This document shows, one piece after another, positions 8,314-16,530 of a stretch of 64,000 nt of DNA. Location of the stretch: NCBI RefSeq assembly GCF_018326285.1, contig NZ_AP023362.1:1922001-1986000 (forward strand), in the 5' to 3' direction. Below the pieces are notes generated by a model, which was not told the origin of the DNA, searched no databases, and saw only the letters and a list, made by a program, of their open reading frames with translations. Position numbers and translations under genes: made by a program. Numbering within the stretch: position 1 is the stretch's first letter; the number at the start of each line of letters is the position of its first letter. The stretch comes from Mycolicibacterium sp. TY81 (GTDB taxonomy: Bacteria; Actinomycetota; Actinomycetes; Mycobacteriales; Mycobacteriaceae).

Positions 8314-9203
8314 CCCAGATCCTGCGCGTTGTACGTGTCGCACTGCTTGGGGTCACCGGTCTGGTAACCGGTGGTGAACCACTTCTGCCGTTCGGCCGAC
8401 GACCCGTGCGTCCAGGACTCCGGGTTCACGCGTCCGGTGGCCTGCTTCTGGATGTGATCGTCACCGACCGACGAGGCCGCCGACAGCGCGTCGGCAATGT
8501 CCTTGTCGCTCAACGGCTGCAGGAACGGCACACCCGTGCTCTTCTGCTTGACCGTCGACGCGTAGTGCGCCCACACGCCGGCGTAGCAGTCGGCCTGCAG
8601 CTCGGTGCGCACGCTGTTGCCCTCGGCGCCCTTCGGCCCGCGCTGGGCCTTGCCGATGTCTCCGAGTAGGTTCTGCACATGGTGGCCGAACTCGTGGGCC
8701 ACCACGTATTCCTGCGCCAAAGGTCCACCGCTGGAACCGAATTCGTCGACCAGGGTCTGGAAGAAGCTGGTGTCGAAGTAGGCGACCTTGTCGCCGGGGC
8801 AGTAGAAGGGGCCCACAGAGGTGTCGGCCGGGCCGCACGCGGTGTTGACCTGTCCCCGGAACAGCCGGATCTTCGGCGGTGTGTAGCCCTTCAGTAGCTG
8901 CGACCACACGCCGTCCACCGAGTTGCCCGTAGCCACGATGCGGCACTCCAGGTACTTGTTGGCGTCCGCGCCGGTCTTGCACTTGCTCAGGTCGTAGGCG
9001 CTCGATCCCTGGCTGGACTGCGGCGCCTGGCTCTGGTGGCCGAGAATCGAACTGGGATCCACGCCGAGGAACATGGCGACGACCACGATCACCAAGCCGC
9101 CCATGCCGCCGCCGATCGCCAGACCCCGGCCGCCGAAGCCACCGCCCCCGCTGGTCGACGTGTTGCTCGTGTCGATCTGCATACCTTCGTTGAAGGACAT
9201 CAC
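8310..9203 (-). CDS. Membrane-anchored neutral zinc metallopeptidase (YpfJ/Rv2575c family)
   Basis: At 297 residues this matches the neutral zinc metallopeptidase family (Pfam Zn_peptidase; YpfJ in E. coli, Rv2575c in M. tuberculosis). A short Gly/Ser-rich cytoplasmic N-terminus is followed by one transmembrane helix at about residues 30-48, so the catalytic domain is outside the membrane. H-E-F-G-H-H at about residue 169 supplies the zinc ligands and catalytic glutamate. Paired cysteines are consistent with export. The substrate is unknown. The start could also be one codon later. It matches the position of Rv2575c near Rv2578c. Confidence 0.85.
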   Translation of the reverse strand: MMSFNEGMQIDTSNTSTSGGGGFGGRGLAIGGGMGGLVIVVVAMFLGVDPSSILGHQSQAPQSSQGSSAYDLSKCKTGADANKYLECRIVATGNSVDGVWSQLLKGYTPPKIRLFRGQVNTACGPADTSVGPFYCPGDKVAYFDTSFFQTLVDEFGSSGGPLAQEYVVAHEFGHHVQNLLGDIGKAQRGPKGAEGNSVRTELQADCYAGVWAHYASTVKQKSTGVPFLQPLSDKDIADALSAASSVGDDHIQKQATGRVNPESWTHGSSAERQKWFTTGYQTGDPKQCDTYNAQDLG

Positions 9204-9262
9204 CGCTCCGTCCGGGCCTCGAATACGACTGGATGTCAGCTTTCCACACTAGGATTCATGAC

Positions 9263-10753
9263 GTGGCCGTCCAGCCCGAAACCATCGACCGTTCGACCAT
9301 CGTTCACACCGTCGCGGGCGCCCTCAGGGGCACCACGGAAGGCGGTGTCTACGTCTGGCGGGGCGTCGGCTACGCCGAGCAGCCCGTCGGGCCGTTGCGT
9401 TTCCGCGCTCCGCAACCGCTGATCCCGTGGTCCGGCGTTCGCGAAGCCATCGATCACGGACCCATCCCGCCGCAGGGCAAGTCGTTCGTCGGCGGCGGCC
9501 GCGACGACCCCAAGATGCGTGACGAGGCCTGCCTGACCGTCACTGTCTGGTCACCCGACGTGACGGCTGCGCTGCCGGTGATGGTGTGGATTCCCGGCGG
9601 TGCGTTCGTGTTCGGGGCCGGCCAGTTGCAGCTGTACAACGGGTCCCGGTTGGCGGCCAACGGCAATGTGGTGGTCGTCAACGTCACGTATCGGCTCGGC
9701 GTGTTCGGCGGCTTCGAACTCGGCGATCTGGGTCCCGGGTTCGACGACAACCTGTGTCTGCGGGACCAGATCGCGGCACTGCAATGGGTGCGCGACAACA
9801 TCGCCGCGTTCGGCGGCGACCCCGACCAGGTCACCGTCTTCGGCGAATCCGCAGGTGCGACGTCGGTGCTGGCGCTGCTGGCCAGCCCCGCGGCCGACGG
9901 TCTGTTCGGCCGGGCCATCGCGCAGAGCCCGGCGCTACCGCTCATCGCCGACCGTGAGACCCGGGCCCGCCAGGCGCACGAGTTCGTCCGCCGGTTGGAC
10001 GTCCCCGTCGACGAGATCGTCGCGCTGCCCCAGCGTCAGCTGCGCCGAGCCGCCGGCCAGCTGCAGGGGGAGAGTGCGGCCAACAGCCCCAAGCTGGCCT
10101 ACGGACTGACCTACGGCGTCGACCTGCTGCCCGATCATCCGGTGCTTGCCGCCCGGGCCGGTGCCGTGGCCAAGATTCCGCTGATCGTCGGCACCAACAG
10201 CCGCGAGGCATCGATGTTCGCCTGGGGCCGGCCACCCATGCTGCCCACCACCGTGCCCATGGTCGACGACTATTTCGCACGTGTCGCCCCGCACGCCAAA
10301 GATGCTGTGCTGCAGGCCTATCCGAGCTATCCGCGGCGCCGGGCGCTCATCGCGATCGGCTCCGACGTCATGTTCGGCGCCCCGACATGGGCCTTCGCGG
10401 ACGCCTACAGCGGGCACGCGCCGACGCACGTCTACCGGTTCGACCACACCACCTGGACGCTGAAAGTGCTGGGGCTCGGCGCGACGCACGGCAGCGAGAT
10501 CGTGCACATCCAGCACAGCTACGGCTCGTACCTCGGCCGGATGCTGCATCCGCTCGGGCGTCAGGTGCAGCCGTCGGTCGGCCGGCGCATGCAGCGCACC
10601 TGGCTGGATTTCGCGACGGCGGCGCTGGCCAATTGGCCGACCTACGACACCGACCGTCGGGCCACCCGGGTGATCGGCTCGATGCGCGACGAGACCATCG
10701 ATGACCCGGACCAGGCGCGCCGCGAAGTGTGGGAAGGGCTCTACGCGCCCTAG
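9263..10753 (+). CDS. Type-B carboxylesterase/lipase family protein
   Basis: This is an alpha/beta hydrolase of the carboxylesterase type-B (cholinesterase-like) family, 496 residues from GTG 9263. G-E-S-A-G carries the nucleophile at about residue 196. The oxyanion-hole segment W-I-P-G-G-A-F and the T-H-G-S-E histidine region are present. There is no signal peptide, so it is probably cytoplasmic. An in-frame ATG at 9233 would add ten residues that do not look like family sequence. The substrate is unknown; M. tuberculosis LipT is a family member, but I cannot claim orthology. It ends in a 4-bp convergent overlap with the SRPBCC gene. Confidence 0.8.
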   Translation: MAVQPETIDRSTIVHTVAGALRGTTEGGVYVWRGVGYAEQPVGPLRFRAPQPLIPWSGVREAIDHGPIPPQGKSFVGGGRDDPKMRDEACLTVTVWSPDVTAALPVMVWIPGGAFVFGAGQLQLYNGSRLAANGNVVVVNVTYRLGVFGGFELGDLGPGFDDNLCLRDQIAALQWVRDNIAAFGGDPDQVTVFGESAGATSVLALLASPAADGLFGRAIAQSPALPLIADRETRARQAHEFVRRLDVPVDEIVALPQRQLRRAAGQLQGESAANSPKLAYGLTYGVDLLPDHPVLAARAGAVAKIPLIVGTNSREASMFAWGRPPMLPTTVPMVDDYFARVAPHAKDAVLQAYPSYPRRRALIAIGSDVMFGAPTWAFADAYSGHAPTHVYRFDHTTWTLKVLGLGATHGSEIVHIQHSYGSYLGRMLHPLGRQVQPSVGRRMQRTWLDFATAALANWPTYDTDRRATRVIGSMRDETIDDPDQARREVWEGLYAP

Positions 10754-11256
10754 CTTGCGTCCCCGTAGCGCTCGTCGGTGTAGCGGCGCAGGTTGTGCAG
10801 GAACCGCTGGAACAGCCACGCCATCATCGGCCGGCCGGCCCGCATGCCCAGCTCGCCGGCGAGGCCCTTGGGCTTCATCGCCATGACCCACGTCAGGTGA
10901 CAGCCATCGGCGGTTTCCTCGACGGTGTAACCCTCGGCGAACGCCGACAGCATGTTCGAGGTGCTGGTGTTGAACCGGAACGCCATGTAGGAGAACGGTT
11001 CCCAGGCGATGAACTCCTCGTCGCCGACGATGTGGCCGCGCATGGTCACCGTGCGCGTGGTGCCCACGCCGTACGGTTTCGGGCTGGTCCACTCGACGTT
11101 GGTGATCAGCGTCGCCCAGCGCGGCCAGGACGTCTCATCCGAGAAGACCTCGAACAACTGCTCCGGCTTGACCGCAAGATCGACCTTGCTGACGAAGCGG
11201 AACGGTGCGCTGTCGATGAAGTCGACGCCGACGCGCTCGCACTGGTAGGTCTTCAT
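10750..11256 (-). CDS. SRPBCC (START-like/polyketide cyclase) family protein
   Basis: This 168-residue protein has the SRPBCC fold pattern: an initial strand with D-L-A-V-K-P-E-Q-L-F-E-V-F-S-D, then W-P-R-W and alternating strands, ending in a long amphipathic helix. These proteins bind hydrophobic ligands in a deep cavity; few have known chemistry. Its place between the Rv2575c-like gene and the ketopantoate reductase suggests the Rv2574 locus, but I am not certain. Nothing indicates enzymatic activity. Confidence 0.7.
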   Translation of the reverse strand: MKTYQCERVGVDFIDSAPFRFVSKVDLAVKPEQLFEVFSDETSWPRWATLITNVEWTSPKPYGVGTTRTVTMRGHIVGDEEFIAWEPFSYMAFRFNTSTSNMLSAFAEGYTVEETADGCHLTWVMAMKPKGLAGELGMRAGRPMMAWLFQRFLHNLRRYTDERYGDAS

Positions 11257-11289
11257 GAGTAGACACGATAGAACAGGGTGTCTACTGGT

Positions 11290-11754
11290 TCACGGAGTCC
11301 AGACCATCAGGTCTTCCATGCCGTTGTTCATCGTCACCGTCGTGGGGGCCGGGCCGGTGACGTCGAAGTGGATCTTTCCGGTCGACTGCCCGCCCTGCGG
11401 AATGGTGGCGCCGCTGATGTTGACCGGGCTGGCCACCATCCACAGCACCCGGTACGCCGCCTGGTTCGGTGCAACGGCGTTGAACTGCGAGATGGCCGGG
11501 GTCACCGGGCCGCTCAGGGCGCGGACGGTGGCCGTGGCCTCCCACAGCTTTCCGGCGACCCGGTAGCCCGGCATGACATCGGAGCTCGGCTTGAGGTCCG
11601 CGACCTGCCAACTCAGCTGGACCTGGCCGACGCTGTCCGTCATGGTCATGGCGCTACCCAGCTTGCCGACGAGTGGATAGCCGGCCGACGCGATCGGCGC
11701 ACTGGCGATGCCGATGACCGAGAGAACCGCAACAGCTGCTCCGGTGACCTTCAC
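11290..11754 (-). CDS. mpt63: MPT63-family secreted immunogenic protein
   Basis: This 154-residue precursor has a signal peptide of about 24 residues ending in A-S-A before G-Y-P-L-V-G-K-L-G. The mature part closely matches M. tuberculosis MPT63 (Rv1926c): T-M-T-D-S-V-G-Q-V, W-E-A-T-A-T-V, G-A-T-I-P-Q-G-G-Q-S-T-G-K and M-N-N-G-M-E-D-L are all recognisable. MPT63 is a small secreted immunoglobulin-like beta-sandwich of unknown function. The GTG start is supported by a strong Shine-Dalgarno sequence 5 bp upstream (11760-11765). In M. tuberculosis the gene is elsewhere, so this location is a rearrangement or a paralogue. Confidence 0.88.
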   Translation of the reverse strand: MKVTGAAVAVLSVIGIASAPIASAGYPLVGKLGSAMTMTDSVGQVQLSWQVADLKPSSDVMPGYRVAGKLWEATATVRALSGPVTPAISQFNAVAPNQAAYRVLWMVASPVNISGATIPQGGQSTGKIHFDVTGPAPTTVTMNNGMEDLMVWTP

Positions 11755-11759
11755 TTCTG

Positions 11760-11765
11760 CCTCCT
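11760..11765 (-). promoter_or_regulatory. Ribosome binding site fixing the mpt63 start
   Basis: AGGAGG on the minus strand, 5 bp before GTG 11754, supports that start codon. Confidence 0.7.
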
Positions 11766-11895
11766 CGAAACGGTTTTCATCTGACCTGTCAATTACGGAT
11801 TACCACTCAAAAGCGCTGATGGGAATAGGATCGGGACTACGCGACACCATGCATCGAGGCGCGTCTTTCGTGATCGTTCAGAAGCGGGACGCGTA

Positions 11896-12486
11896 TTGGC
11901 CGGCCTGCTGACGGCGTACCGCGGCAGGCGCGATGTCGTCGTGCTCGGTCTGGCCCGTGGCGGTGTGCCCGTCGCCCGGGAGATCGCCGGCGCGCTCGAC
12001 GCGCCGCTGGACGCGTTGATCATCCGCAAGTTGGGCGTCCCCGGCCACGAGGAGTACGCGATGGGCGCGATCGGCGGCGGCGGTCACGTCGTCGTCAATG
12101 CGGATGTGGTTGGGCCACTGCAGATTTCCGAGGAGACACTGTCTGAGGTCGCAGCGGCCGAGGGCCGCGAGCTGCAGCGCCGCGAAACCGATTACCGGCA
12201 GGGGCGGCCGCCGCCGAACGTCAAGGGGCGCACCGTGATCCTCGTCGACGACGGCATGGCCACCGGCGCCAGCATGCGCGTCGCCGCCGAAGTGGTGCGC
12301 GACCGCGGGCCGCGGACGCTGGTGGTGGCGGTGCCCGTCGGCGGCGAGGCGGCGTGCCGCCAGCTCATGGGAATCGCGGACGACGTGGTGTGCGCCGATA
12401 TGCCGACGCCCTTTGCCGCCGTGGGGGAGTCCTACCGCGATTTCGAGCAGGTCAGTGACGAGGAGGTGCGTCGGCTGCTGGGCTAG
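11896..12486 (+). CDS. Phosphoribosyltransferase-family protein, N-terminus doubtful
   Basis: This is a type I phosphoribosyltransferase-like protein, 196 residues from the TTG at 11896. The PRPP loop [13 protein letters not shown] is at about 115-127 and L-A-R-G-G-V-P-V near the N-terminus is typical. Related proteins begin with an F-R-D-R-x-x-A-G-x-x-L-A segment. That segment is encoded in frame upstream (about 11863-11901) but no ATG, GTG or TTG lies between it and the upstream stop. An ATG at 11849 would reach it after a 2-bp deletion in the GCGCG tract at about 11858-11862. The gene may therefore be truncated, frameshifted or start unusually. Confidence 0.7.
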   Translation: MAGLLTAYRGRRDVVVLGLARGGVPVAREIAGALDAPLDALIIRKLGVPGHEEYAMGAIGGGGHVVVNADVVGPLQISEETLSEVAAAEGRELQRRETDYRQGRPPPNVKGRTVILVDDGMATGASMRVAAEVVRDRGPRTLVVAVPVGGEAACRQLMGIADDVVCADMPTPFAAVGESYRDFEQVSDEEVRRLLG

Positions 12487-13706
12487 GGATTGACGACGGT
12501 TTCGCCGGGCCCGGACTCGACGTTCTTGCCGAAACCGATGGCGACGGCGTGGCTGTCCGGACCTTCGGCACTCACCGTGTTGGAAGTGCCGAAAGCTGCG
12601 GCGGTGCTGTCGTTCCCGTGAACGTCGACATCGTTGTACGAGCCGTATCCGGCCTCGGCGGCGCTGTTGTTCCCGTCCACCTGAACGCTGTTCCCGAGAT
12701 CTGTCGATGTCAAGCCGGCCTTGGCGGAGCTGCCGTCGCCGTAGACCTGCGCGCTGCTGAAGTCGCCGAGGGCGTCGGCCGTGCTGTGATCTCCCTCGAT
12801 CCAGGCGGTGGTGTGGTCGCCGATGGCGCTTGCCGTGTTGCTGTCGCCGACCACGTAGGCAGAGCTGTGGGGGCCAACCGTCGCCACATCGTTGCTGTCG
12901 CCGCTGACCGAGGCGCCACTGTCGACACCGTCGGTGGATACGTCGTTGTGGTCGCCGGTGACTCGCACGGTGACGGTGTCGGTGTTCGTACTGCCGCTGC
13001 TGGTGACGTCGTTGTCCGAGCCCCGCACGACGACGACATTGCGGGCCCCGGTCGCGGCCACGGTGTTGTCGGATCCGATCAACGAGACGGTGCTGTCCAG
13101 ACCTGTGGCGTCGACGGCGTTGCGGGAGCCGGTGACGGTGGCCTCGCTGTCGATACCGGAGGCGCGCACGGTGTTGTCGGACCCGCTGACGGTGGCCTCG
13201 CTGCCGGAACCGGAGGCCGTGACCGTGTTGTCGACTCCGGTGACGGTGGCCGTACTGCCGGCGCCGGAGGCAAGGACGCGGTTCCCTGATCCGCTTGCGG
13301 TGGCCGTGGCTCCGGTGCCGCTGGCGGTGACCTTGTTGCCCGAGCCGGCCAGGCAGGTTTCGCATGCGCGCGTGTTGATGATGGCGGTGGCGCCGTCGCC
13401 GCGGGCGATGGCCAGTGACCCCTGGCCGCCCGACGAGATCGCCGTCGCGTCGGATCCGCGGGCGATGGCCACCGAGCCCTTGCCGTCGGAGGTCGCGGTG
13501 GCGTCGCCCCTCTGCACCCGCGTTACGCCGTTGGTGGCGACGGCCATGTTCTGGCCGGGAGCGGTGGGTGCGGTGGCTCCCGGCCCATCCGACGTCGGCG
13601 AAGACGGAGCCGGCTTGGCCGAGGCCACGCTGGGTGCGACGGCCAGTCCGACGCCCAATGCCACCGCCAGCGCCCCGATTCGCCCGATGTGATTGGCATG
13701 AACCAT
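12483..13706 (-). CDS. Secreted 18-residue-repeat protein, predicted beta-solenoid
   Basis: This 407-residue protein has a signal peptide of about 30 residues ([14 protein letters not shown]... ending A-S-A), a short Pro/Ser linker and then about 15 repeats. The repeat unit is 18 residues with consensus G-S-D-N-T-V-x-A-S-G-x-x-S-x-A-T-V-x: glycine at 1, asparagine or serine at 4, glycine at 10. Two units are expanded to 22. Eighteen residues per coil is the pitch expected for a beta-helix, so I infer a secreted beta-solenoid. One close cysteine pair (C-E-T-C) lies at the start of the repeats. The composition is Asp/Ser/Thr/Gly-rich and acidic. I do not recognise a named family. It ends in a 4-bp convergent overlap with the phosphoribosyltransferase. 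Confidence 0.75.
   Translation of the reverse strand: MVHANHIGRIGALAVALGVGLAVAPSVASAKPAPSSPTSDGPGATAPTAPGQNMAVATNGVTRVQRGDATATSDGKGSVAIARGSDATAISSGGQGSLAIARGDGATAIINTRACETCLAGSGNKVTASGTGATATASGSGNRVLASGAGSTATVTGVDNTVTASGSGSEATVSGSDNTVRASGIDSEATVTGSRNAVDATGLDSTVSLIGSDNTVAATGARNVVVVRGSDNDVTSSGSTNTDTVTVRVTGDHNDVSTDGVDSGASVSGDSNDVATVGPHSSAYVVGDSNTASAIGDHTTAWIEGDHSTADALGDFSSAQVYGDGSSAKAGLTSTDLGNSVQVDGNNSAAEAGYGSYNDVDVHGNDSTAAAFGTSNTVSAEGPDSHAVAIGFGKNVESGPGETVVNP
12513..13346 (-). repeat. Tandem 54-bp coding repeats (18 residues each), diverged
   Basis: About 15 head-to-tail units, mostly 54 bp, two extended by 12 bp, encode the solenoid part of the secreted protein. Conservation is at the amino-acid level with strong codon drift, so the array is old rather than a recent slippage product. 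Confidence 0.7.
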
Positions 13707-13905
13707 GATCCGCCCCTTCCGCCTCCGCCCAGCGCCGGCGATCGCGCCGGTGATTGGACGGTACGGCGGCCGACCGCCCGGGACTGAGGTAAGGCCCTAC
13801 CCCAATCATGTAGCGCAGCTATTGTTTGCCCCCGGCGAACCTGGCAGCATCTGGTGTAAATGGTGTGAGTTTGCTGGGGCTGGGGCGCGCCGGAGGTGAT
13901 CCATA
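13707..13905. promoter_or_regulatory. 199-bp divergent intergenic region with a GC hairpin
   Basis: This gap must hold promoters for both the repeat protein (minus) and the LuxR regulator (plus). CCGGCG-ATCG-CGCCGG at 13735-13750 forms a 6-bp stem with a 4-base loop, about 30 bp upstream of the repeat-protein ATG and probably in its 5' leader. I could not assign a convincing -35/-10 pair. Confidence 0.35.
13892..13902 (+). promoter_or_regulatory. Extended Shine-Dalgarno of the LuxR regulator
   Basis: GGAGGTGATCC is complementary over 11 bases to the usual 3' end of bacterial 16S rRNA. The GGAGG core lies 9 bp before GTG 13906, which fixes that start codon. Confidence 0.7.
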
Positions 13906-16530
13906 GTGATCCACGAGTGGCCCCTGCATGGACGAGCCGAGGAACTGCGGGCGATCGAGACGGCTATCCGTCGCCCGGACCGGGCTCGCGGCATCGTCTT
14001 GTCGGGCGCTGCCGGTGTCGGCAAGACGCGCCTCGCGCGTGAAGTCGTCACCGCCTGCCGGCCGCCGGGGCGCTCGCGATGGATCGCCGGCACGGCGTCG
14101 GCCCGCAGCATCCCGTTGGGCGCGTTCGCCGACATCGCCAGCGACTTCGGCCCCGATCCGTTGCGCCGAGTGCGGGAGGTGATCGACGGAGTGATCGGCG
14201 CCGCGCCGACGGGCGCGGTGGTCGTCGGTGTCGATGACGCGCACCTGCTCGACGATCTGTCGGCCTTTGCCGTGCATCAACTCGTCGCACGGAAGCTGGC
14301 CACCGTCGTGCTCACTCTGCGATCGGGCGAACCGGCTCCGGACGCCATCACCGCGATCTGGAAAGACGACATACTGGAACGCATTGAACTGCAACCACTT
14401 TCCTCGGCAGCCATCGCGAAGCTGGTCGAGCGCATCCTGGGTGGGCCGGTGCATTCACGGTGTGTGCAACAGCTGTGGCAGTACACGCAGGGCAACGTCC
14501 TGTATCTGCGCCACCTGTTGGACACCGAGGTCAGCGCCGGCCGGCTGACGCAGCAATCCGGGGTGTGGATGTGGCAGGGGCAACCACGACTGACACCCAC
14601 GCTCGCCGAACTGCTCACCACCCGGATCGGCCAGATTCCGGCGGCCGCACGCAATGTGCTGGACGCCCTCGCCGTCACGGAACCACTCGACATCGAAACC
14701 CTTGCGGCGGTTACGGATTCCGATGCCATCGCCGAGACGGAAGCGCTCGGGCTGATCCGCATCGACGGCAGCGCGACGCCCGCGTCGGTGCGGCTGGCCC
14801 ATCCGATGCTCGGCGAGGTGCGCCGCACCGACTCGCTGCGGATGCGCCGCCTGCACGGGCAGATCGCCGCCGCGCTGATCGCGCGCCCCGCCACCGATCC
14901 GCGTGATCTGGTCCGCCGCGCGGTGCTGACACTGAACTCCGACCTGGCCCCCGACCCGGCGATCCTGAACGCGGCGACGTCGGCGGCGATCCAACTGACG
15001 GACATGCGGCTCGCGGAGTCACTGGCCGAGCGGGCGGTGGCGGCGGGTGGCGGCCTGGAAGCCGACATCGCCCTGTCGCTGGCCTTGATCTGGCAGGAGC
15101 GTGGCGAGGAGGCCGAGGTCATCTTCGCCCGCCTCGCCGCCGACACCTCCGGCCCGCTGCGGGTGCAGGTCGCCCTGCTGCGCGCCCTGAACTTCGCCGT
15201 GATCCTCGGTCACACGGCCCGCGCCGAGGCCGAACTGGACAGCGAGATACCGGCAGGCGACGCCGCGGTCGCCGCGACGGCCCTGGCGTTGCGCGCGTCG
15301 ATCGACGTGGCGCGCGGCCGGTCCACGGCCGCCATCGAGCAGGCGCGGCGGGTTGTCGACGACCCGGCTGCCGAACCCGTCGCGCAGATGCTCTCGACGT
15401 GGGCGCTGGTGAGCAGCCTGGGGGAGCTGGGCCGCATCGACGAGGTCGAGACGGTCGCGGAGGCCGGCTACCGGCTGGCCGACACCAGTGCCGAGGTGTC
15501 GCACCTGCGCCTGCCGCTGGCGTTTCTGCACCTGCACATGCATCGGCTGGCCGGGACCCTCGACCAGGCCGATGTCACCATCGCACGCATCCGCCGCGAC
15601 ACCGTCGACGTCCCGATCGAGGGCTCGTGGCAGGTCGCCGAATCGTGGCACGCCTTCGTGGCGGGCCTGTCGGCCGTCAGCCGGGGCGCCTTGGTCGACG
15701 CACACCGGTTGTGCCTGGAATCGCTCGCCGATTTCAGTGCCCGGGATAGTGGCAGCATGCGCAAGATGCTGGCTCGGTTGTGGCTCGTCACCGCCGATGC
15801 CATGGCGGGCCGTGCCGAGGATGCGCGCCGCGAGTTCGCCGCGACGCCGTGGTGGCAGGCCGACCCGGACGCCTGCGCCCGCGATCCTGACCGCACGCTG
15901 GCCCATGCCTGGGTCTGTGCGGCCGAAGGCGCTGTGTCCGAAGCGATTTCGATAGCCCGGGCGGCTGCGGCTCGGGAGCGTCAGCTCGGCCGGCTGGGCT
16001 GGGAGGTCATGCTGCTGCAGACCGCGACGCAGTTCGGCGACCGCACCACCGCGGCCAGGCTCGCCGAGCTCGCGCTGACGGTACGCGGGCCGCGCGCGGC
16101 GGCCGCCGCCGCGCACGCCGTCGCGCTGGCCGCGGCCGACGGCGACGGCCTGGTGGCGGCGGCCAAGCACTACGAATACTTCGGCGACCGGGTGGCGGCC
16201 GCCGATGCGGCCGCGCAGGCCGCGGCCGTCTACCAACAGGCGGGGCTGCGCGGATCGGGGCTCGGCGCGGCCAGCACCGCGGCGCGGCTGGCGGCCGAAT
16301 GCGGCGGCGCCGACACCCCGGCGCTGCGGGCCGCGGCAACTCCGTTGGCCATCACCGCCCGGCAACGCGAGATCGTCGGGTTGGCGGCCAAGGGGCTGAG
16401 CAACACCGCCATCGCGGAGCGGCTCCGGATGTCCCGTCGCTCCGTGGAGGGCCACATCTTCCGGGCGTGTCAGCGCGTCGGCGTCAACAGCCGCGACCAG
16501 TTGGTCGAGCTCGTCTTCGGCCGCCGCTAA
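13906..16530 (+). CDS. Large LuxR-family ATP-binding transcriptional regulator
   Basis: This 874-residue regulator has an N-terminal AAA/STAND-type ATPase with Walker A G-A-A-G-V-G-K-T at about 34-41 and a V-V-V-G-V-D-D-A-H Walker B. A long Ala-rich helical middle follows, probably TPR-like. The C-terminus is a LuxR helix-turn-helix at about 812-874 (L-T-x-R-Q-R-E-I-V-G-L-A-A-K-G-L-S-N-T-A-I-A). Such proteins (MalT/LAL-like) are usually activators switched by ATP and a ligand. The GTG start is supported by an exceptionally long Shine-Dalgarno match. It is divergent from the secreted repeat protein, a possible target. It overlaps the ketopantoate reductase end by 4 bp. Confidence 0.85.
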   Translation: MIHEWPLHGRAEELRAIETAIRRPDRARGIVLSGAAGVGKTRLAREVVTACRPPGRSRWIAGTASARSIPLGAFADIASDFGPDPLRRVREVIDGVIGAAPTGAVVVGVDDAHLLDDLSAFAVHQLVARKLATVVLTLRSGEPAPDAITAIWKDDILERIELQPLSSAAIAKLVERILGGPVHSRCVQQLWQYTQGNVLYLRHLLDTEVSAGRLTQQSGVWMWQGQPRLTPTLAELLTTRIGQIPAAARNVLDALAVTEPLDIETLAAVTDSDAIAETEALGLIRIDGSATPASVRLAHPMLGEVRRTDSLRMRRLHGQIAAALIARPATDPRDLVRRAVLTLNSDLAPDPAILNAATSAAIQLTDMRLAESLAERAVAAGGGLEADIALSLALIWQERGEEAEVIFARLAADTSGPLRVQVALLRALNFAVILGHTARAEAELDSEIPAGDAAVAATALALRASIDVARGRSTAAIEQARRVVDDPAAEPVAQMLSTWALVSSLGELGRIDEVETVAEAGYRLADTSAEVSHLRLPLAFLHLHMHRLAGTLDQADVTIARIRRDTVDVPIEGSWQVAESWHAFVAGLSAVSRGALVDAHRLCLESLADFSARDSGSMRKMLARLWLVTADAMAGRAEDARREFAATPWWQADPDACARDPDRTLAHAWVCAAEGAVSEAISIARAAAARERQLGRLGWEVMLLQTATQFGDRTTAARLAELALTVRGPRAAAAAAHAVALAAADGDGLVAAAKHYEYFGDRVAAADAAAQAAAVYQQAGLRGSGLGAASTAARLAAECGGADTPALRAAATPLAITARQREIVGLAAKGLSNTAIAERLRMSRRSVEGHIFRACQRVGVNSRDQLVELVFGRR

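Noticed and set aside
12513..13346. PE_PGRS-like or trimeric autotransporter interpretation of the repeats
   Set aside because: No PE domain, the repeats are not G-G-A/G-G-N based, and there is no C-terminal membrane anchor. The 18-residue period differs from YadA-type head repeats.
11878..13809. 643-residue minus-strand frame overlapping the repeat protein
   Set aside because: It is a different frame of the same repeats and crosses the phosphoribosyltransferase gene; it lacks a signal peptide and is Arg/His-rich.
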